Positions 8,428-11,468 of a DNA stretch of 11,468 nt are shown one piece after another. The notes beneath the pieces are model-generated. The model worked only from the letters and a program-made list of their open reading frames with translations. It did not search any database and was not told the DNA's origin. The DNA lies in contig CADBQC010000162.1 in the NCBI GenBank assembly GCA_902796745.1, positions 1-11,468 on the forward strand, in the 5' to 3' direction. Source of the stretch: an uncultured Pseudomonadota bacterium. GTDB taxonomy: Bacteria; Pseudomonadota; Alphaproteobacteria; RUG11792. Within the stretch, counting starts at the first letter, position 1. The number at the start of each line of letters is the position of its first letter. Position numbers and translations under genes: made by a program.

Positions 8428-8713
8428 CAACAAATTTCATATCCTTTATAACTTCAGTAGCAGCAATATCTTCATCTTCTTCATTCATATTTTGTTCAAT
8501 TTCCTCGGGAATCTCGTCAAAACTCGAAAAAACTGGATTTTTATCATATTCAGGTGTCTCATCCATTGCGATTTTTGCTCTTTTGCGATTGGTTAATTCT
8601 GAAAGTTCAAATTTATTCCCACAATTTGGGCATACCAAAGATGCTTTCTGCATACTATAAAAAGGCAACGCGCACGCTGGACAACTTACTTTCTTTCCCC
8701 ATTCTAGTTTCAT
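8414..8713 (-). CDS. FYDLN-acid family zinc-ribbon protein
   Basis: A 99-residue protein matching the alphaproteobacterial FYDLN-acid family (TIGR02300/PF09538 type). The N-terminal zinc ribbon has two CxxC pairs at Cys11/Cys14 and Cys28/Cys31, in the typical layout WGxKxxCPxC, FY, then CPxCG. The family name motif FYDLN is FYSMQ here, so the signature is divergent. The C-terminal half is short and acidic (EEIEQNMNEEDEDIAA), as usual for the family, though family members often have a longer acidic tail. The role is unknown; the small zinc ribbon plus acidic tail suggests a protein- or nucleic-acid-binding adaptor. It is the first gene of a two-gene unit with trpS and has a recognisable promoter about 30 bases upstream. 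The Shine-Dalgarno sequence is weak. Confidence 0.85.
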   Translation of the reverse strand: MKLEWGKKVSCPACALPFYSMQKASLVCPNCGNKFELSELTNRKRAKIAMDETPEYDKNPVFSSFDEIPEEIEQNMNEEDEDIAATEVIKDMKFVDGDN

Positions 8714-8740
8714 AACAAACCCAAAATCATATCAACGTGG

Positions 8741-8771
8741 ATTATACTACCATAAAGCAACATTTTTGCAA
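8741..8771 (-). promoter_or_regulatory. Probable sigma-70 promoter of the FYDLN-acid/trpS operon
   Basis: Read on the minus strand, a perfect TATAAT -10 box lies at 8746-8741. A TTGCAA -35-like box (4 of 6 consensus bases) lies at 8771-8766. The spacer is 19 bases, a little longer than ideal. Transcription would start near 8734, giving a leader of about 20 bases before the ATG at 8713. Confidence 0.5.
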
Positions 8772-8891
8772 ATATTACAAATACGCTATTGACCGCTCAA
8801 AAACATTATTCGTCGGCTATCTGTTTCTATGTATTTATTGATTGCAAGAAATCTGCCAAACACGAGACCCCATATTAGGGAGACAGCTTTA

Positions 8892-9314
8892 GTCTTTATT
8901 TCTTTGATCGATGGGAAAAGTTTTTTTGATCACTTCATGGACATAATCATGCAAAATAACCGCATTTCAGTGTTTCTGTTCATAATTTGCTGGAGTTGTT
9001 TTTTCAAAAGTTATAATATCATCAGCTGTTTTATTGGCAAACGCATTCTTCCCAGCAACACAATCGTCTATAGCCTTTCCAATAACGCCTGTCCTGGATG
9101 GCTTATATTTATCATTAAGGATCCAGCCATGTTTTTAGTTATCTTTCTTGTTGCATTGAATACTCCACTCTCTTCTACTACATAACATATTCCAAGCTAT
9201 CTGATTTAACTCGCGTCTATACTTATGTATATATTTTTCAGCAACAACTACACTCGAAGTAGAAGTAAAGATATTTACAGTATTATCTATACCATACCCC
9301 CCAAATAAACACTT
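8892..9314 (-). pseudogene. Decayed unidentified gene with in-frame stops
   Basis: One minus-strand frame stays protein-like over about 140 codons but is broken by stops. The first part (9314-9138, 59 codons) contains GYGIDNTVNIFTSTS and VVVAEKYIHKYRRELNQIAW. TAA follows at 9137-9135. The second part (9134-8970, 55 codons) contains KPSRTGVIGKAIDDC and ANKTADDIITFEKTTP. TGA follows at 8969-8967. The third part (8966-8892) reads HDYVHEVIKKTFPID, then TAA. No start codon is visible, and I do not recognise the family. The opposite strand has an uninterrupted 118-codon frame over nearly the same bases (8829-9185), but its F/I/S/C-rich product looks like an antisense shadow. The region lies between the FYDLN-acid promoter and a broken transposase, as expected of a degenerating island. 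The remainder, 8772-8891, shows nothing I can support. Confidence 0.35.
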
Positions 9315-9412
9315 TTATTTAAAATTATTTATATCCTTTATTTAATAACTAAATAAGAATAAGCCTCTCTAGTAAATGGAGTAACATAGTTTTTTAGATT
9401 CCCAAGGTCTAG

Positions 9413-9874
9413 AAACTCATTGAAGCGCAAAAAAAACGAAGATTTGACAAGTACGTCAAGCCGTTCAAGTTTAGGAAATACAACGAAATGACGATGGGGG
9501 AAAACGTTCAAATCGACCATATGATGGTGACGAAAAATGAATTGAGTGCTTTAGCAAGCGCCTTTACGCAAACGTTTACAGAAAAGCAAATAGCGATAAT
9601 GCCACTAAATTTTTACGAGAATTAATCGAAAATGCTCCGTATAAAGTTTGTTTCATATTTCAAAACCAACATACAACGGCAAAATCGAGCTAAGTAACAG
9701 GGTTTTCAGGGAGGAATTTTATGCCGCCCTGTGTGCAGATACTATCTTCGGAGCAAGCAGAGAACTCACAAAATTTCTGCAAAAATACAACTCCTATCGC
9801 CCACACGCCTAACCCCATTGGGGTATATTTCTAAATATGATACTGGAGACCATTTTTGTCGCACTTTTGTTTGA
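9413..9874 (+). pseudogene. Degenerate DDE (rve/IS481-like) transposase remnant
   Basis: Remains of an integrase-core transposase split over all three plus frames. Segment 1 (from 9413) includes KKRRFDKYVKPFKFRKYN and ENVQIDHMMVTKN, where the aspartate at 9515-9517 is the first catalytic residue. Near 9592 the match moves to another frame with SDNATKFLRELIENAPYKV. Around 9669 it moves to the third frame with TYNGKIELSNRVFREEFYAA, holding the catalytic glutamate, then RELTKFLQKYNSYRPHA and a TAA at 9810. A last fragment, TPLGYISKY, continues in the first frame to a TGA ending at 9874. The part that should carry the second catalytic aspartate, between the second and third segments, is deleted, and the N-terminal helix-turn-helix half is missing. 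The element cannot be active. No terminal inverted repeats or target duplication are recognisable, so its outer limits are unknown. Confidence 0.85.
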
Positions 9875-9946
9875 ACTTACACATGCAACTGCATATAATT
9901 GTTTACATCTGCACTGTTTCATTCATAAAACATCTTGGATACTAGA

Positions 9947-9961
9947 GGCTCTTTCTGAGCC
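9947..9961 (-). terminator. Possible weak terminator hairpin after tsaC
   Basis: GGCTC at 9947-9951 and GAGCC at 9957-9961 form a 5-bp GC-rich stem with a 5-base loop, about 35 bases beyond the tsaC stop on the minus strand. No U-run follows, so rho-independent termination is doubtful. The rest of 9875-9996 shows nothing else. Confidence 0.25.
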
Positions 9962-9996
9962 CAACTTTCCACAAAACCAAATGTCGAAGATGGCAT

Positions 9997-10551
9997 CTAT
10001 TGCCTTAAAATGACTAGTTTATTATCCAACAAACTGATAATAGTTGATGGTGTATTAGTGCACGTTCCTCTATCAATTATTAAAGGTAATTTTATGTCAA
10101 AATCACTTTTCACCATATCTGCGGAAATTGCTGTAGGATGTCCAGCAATGTTTGCACTGGGAGCGACTACCGGATGACCAAGTTGATGTATCAGTTCTAG
10201 GCAAAATTCATCGTGTGGCAATCGTAAGGCAAGTGTATCACCTCCTCCTGTCACAATCCTGGAAATATTCTTTGCTTTCAAAACCAACGTTACAGGTTTC
10301 TTGTCCTCAAGCCAGACCTGATGCGCATACTGCATCGTCTCATCGGTAAATTCTGCAATATTATTAGCCATTTCTAAGCTATTTACTAACACTATCAAAG
10401 CCTTGTCATTGGGGCGTTTTTTAAATTCATACACCTGCTGTACTGCAGTATCGATGGTTGCATCAGCTAGAAGCCCATAGACTGTATCTGTCTTTGTAGC
10501 AATGACATTTCCCAGCTTCAGCAAAGCTAGTGCTTCTTCCAGGTATTTCAT
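9997..10551 (-). CDS. tsaC: L-threonylcarbamoyladenylate synthase (TsaC/YrdC/Sua5 family)
   Basis: Makes threonylcarbamoyl-AMP from threonine, bicarbonate and ATP, the first step of the universal t6A37 modification of ANN-decoding tRNAs, in the cytoplasm. The 184 residues cover the YrdC domain only, the short TsaC form without the Sua5 C-terminal domain. Motifs in order: TKTDTVYGL (residues 19-27), the basic signature KKRPNDKALIVLV (from 44), PVTLVLKA (from 86), LALRLP (107-112), PVVAPSANIAGHPT (from 127) and the closing STIISL with ILRQ at the end. These form the nucleotide and threonine pocket. The start ATG overlaps the stop of the upstream Tim44-domain gene by 4 bases (ATGA), indicating coupled translation. 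It lies beside RNase P RNA, another tRNA maturation gene, though no functional link is implied. Confidence 0.95.
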   Translation of the reverse strand: MKYLEEALALLKLGNVIATKTDTVYGLLADATIDTAVQQVYEFKKRPNDKALIVLVNSLEMANNIAEFTDETMQYAHQVWLEDKKPVTLVLKAKNISRIVTGGGDTLALRLPHDEFCLELIHQLGHPVVAPSANIAGHPTAISADMVKSDFDIKLPLIIDRGTCTNTPSTIISLLDNKLVILRQ

Positions 10552-11216
10552 TTATCTTCAATCGCTAATTTTTCAGGGATTTCTCTCTTTTTTGTTCCTA
10601 TTGATGTTTTTGATAAAATCCAATTATCTTTACCAAAAGCTCTCTCAAATACCCACTTGTGTATAACATCGCGATATATTCTCTTAGGATTATCAGGAGA
10701 AATGCCTTCGCTTGTTACCATAGCGCTCATTTGTTCGACATCAAAAGTTACAAAAATCTGCGCTTTTTCAGAAAGTATCTGAATTTCATCTAGGCTTGTC
10801 TCTTTATGCTTTATCAGAAGTTCTTGCCTCAGATTTTTTGATTCTCGGCGTTCTATTTGTGATGCAAAACTTTCATACAATTTTTCAGTAAGCATTGCTT
10901 TCAGGATGTAGTGATGAGAATTAGCAAAGCCATTAAAGATTGCATCGAACATTTCTTCAGCCTTCGCTAGAAAAGCAGTCGGAGTAAAATCTGGAAATTT
11001 TTCCTGAAGAGCCGTGGATACTTTATCCAGCGTCGCATTTTTTCCGTCAGGAGATGAGGAGGATGATGAATTAGCAATCACTCCTTCTATCACATTTTTT
11101 AGTTTTTCGCGATCTTTTTCACTCATGTTTATAATAATTTTTTGCGTTCTCCCGAACTCCCTAAATAGTTTGTAAAAAATCAAAAGCGCTATAATAGCCA
11201 AAAACAACAGAAGCAT
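10548..11216 (-). CDS. Tim44-domain membrane protein (bacterial TimA-like)
   Basis: A 222-residue protein of the alphaproteobacterial Tim44-like family, related to the mitochondrial import-motor subunit Tim44. Residues 1-15 form one N-terminal membrane anchor (LLLFLAIIALLIF); basic residues follow, which suggests the C-terminal bulk is cytoplasmic. A polar serine-rich linker lies around 49-56 (NSSSSSSP). The Tim44 domain covers about 75-205: FTPTAFLAKAEEMFDAIFNGFANS, LKAMLTEKLYESF, EIQILSEKAQIFVTFDVE, and the closing HKWVFERAFGKDNWIL, which matches the family's ending W.FER....NW.L. The ATG at 11216 is fixed by an in-frame TGA two codons upstream; GGTGAG sits only 2 bases before it, an unusually close ribosome binding site. 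It overlaps tsaC by 4 bases and begins about 20 bases after the RNase P RNA, so it may partly depend on read-through from rnpB. Confidence 0.85.
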   Translation of the reverse strand: MLLLFLAIIALLIFYKLFREFGRTQKIIINMSEKDREKLKNVIEGVIANSSSSSSPDGKNATLDKVSTALQEKFPDFTPTAFLAKAEEMFDAIFNGFANSHHYILKAMLTEKLYESFASQIERRESKNLRQELLIKHKETSLDEIQILSEKAQIFVTFDVEQMSAMVTSEGISPDNPKRIYRDVIHKWVFERAFGKDNWILSKTSIGTKKREIPEKLAIEDK

Positions 11217-11228
11217 AACTCACCCATC

Positions 11229-11251
11229 AAAAAATGTCACCACATGGCAAC
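11229..11251 (-). terminator. Possible terminator at the 3' end of rnpB
   Basis: On the minus strand, GTTGCC-ATGT-GGTGAC (11251-11236) can form a 6-bp stem with two G-U pairs; after one A comes a run of six T (11234-11229). The hairpin uses bases that should also form the 3' strand of the RNase P P1 helix, so termination and mature folding may compete. The next gene starts only 13 bases beyond the T-run. Confidence 0.4.
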
Positions 11252-11468
11252 CTATAAGCCGGGTTCTGTCCAGGAGCATTATACTCCTTGGTTGATCATT
11301 CATCTAGACTTGGCGTTACCACCAAGTTCAAGCGACCTACCCGAATGACTACGACTGTAAGCTATCGCGGGAAACCCACGTCATTCCTATTTGGTCTTGC
11401 TTCAGGTGGAGTTTACAATGCCGTTCCTGTTACCAGTAACGCGGTGAGCTCTTACCATCACCTTTTCA
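11236..11468 (-). ncRNA. rnpB: RNase P RNA, class A, 3' part (5' end outside window)
   Basis: Catalytic RNA of ribonuclease P, which removes 5' leaders from precursor tRNAs. Read on the minus strand from the right edge, conserved blocks appear in the standard order. First GGTGATGGTAAGAGCTCACC near 11460-11443 (central P4-adjacent region). Then AAGCAAGACCAAATAGG ending at 11386. Then GGGTAGG at 11342-11336, and CTAGATGAATGATC. Last AGAACCCGGCTTAT at 11267-11254, the 3' strand of P4, with GGTTGCC entering the P1 helix. The A-type arrangement fits proteobacteria. The 5' half, including P1-P3 and the 5' strand of P4, lies beyond base 11468. The 3' end given is approximate, set where the P1 strand should end before the T-run. 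Confidence 0.95.

Noticed and set aside
9338..9520. Minus-strand frame of 60 codons ending FTREAYSYLVIK
   Set aside because: Its main part is antisense to the recognisable transposase remnant. Only its last residues look protein-like, too little to support a gene.
8714..9996. tRNA gene, CRISPR array or integration site in the gene-poor stretch
   Set aside because: No cloverleaf, CCA-ending acceptor stem, regularly spaced repeats or flanking direct repeats could be found by eye.

Overview
The window looks like a chromosomal segment from an AT-rich alphaproteobacterium, probably a host-associated member of the Rickettsiales/Holosporales type. Three things point to the class: a small FYDLN-acid zinc-ribbon gene directly upstream of trpS, a bacterial Tim44-domain protein, and adjacent dnaG-rpoD. 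The low GC, decayed genes and a broken transposase suggest a genome undergoing reduction. The placement below class level is inference from gene content and composition.

Layout. (1) Positions 1-4409, + strand: the 3' part of dnaG (primase), rpoD (primary sigma factor) and a membrane protein that is the N-terminal half of a PglF/WbpM/CapD-type nucleotide-sugar dehydratase. They are tightly spaced, each with a clear Shine-Dalgarno sequence. (2) 4410-4843: a convergent gap with no intact gene. It holds minus-strand coding-like fragments in two frames, probably the remains of a lost gene near the point where the dehydratase gene was cut short. (3) 4844-7278, - strand: a cluster of an unrecognised secreted coiled-coil protein, a HlyC/CorC-type CBS-domain membrane protein and a serine alpha/beta hydrolase, with short gaps or overlaps. 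(4) 7411-8713, - strand: FYDLN-acid protein then trpS, overlapping, behind a TATAAT promoter. (5) 8714-9996: about 1.3 kb without an intact gene. It contains a decayed minus-strand gene with in-frame stops and a frameshifted, internally deleted DDE transposase. (6) 9997-11468, - strand: tsaC (threonylcarbamoyl-AMP synthase), overlapped by a Tim44-domain membrane protein gene, preceded by the 3' half of the RNase P RNA gene, which runs off the right edge.

The intact genes are mostly informational housekeeping (replication priming, transcription initiation, tRNA charging, t6A modification, tRNA 5' processing) plus envelope functions. I found no CRISPR array, tRNA gene, complete mobile element or convincing new multi-gene system. 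The most interesting material is the truncated sugar-dehydratase gene kept in the rpoD operon, the gene remnants, and the unknown secreted protein beside the CBS-domain transporter-like protein.
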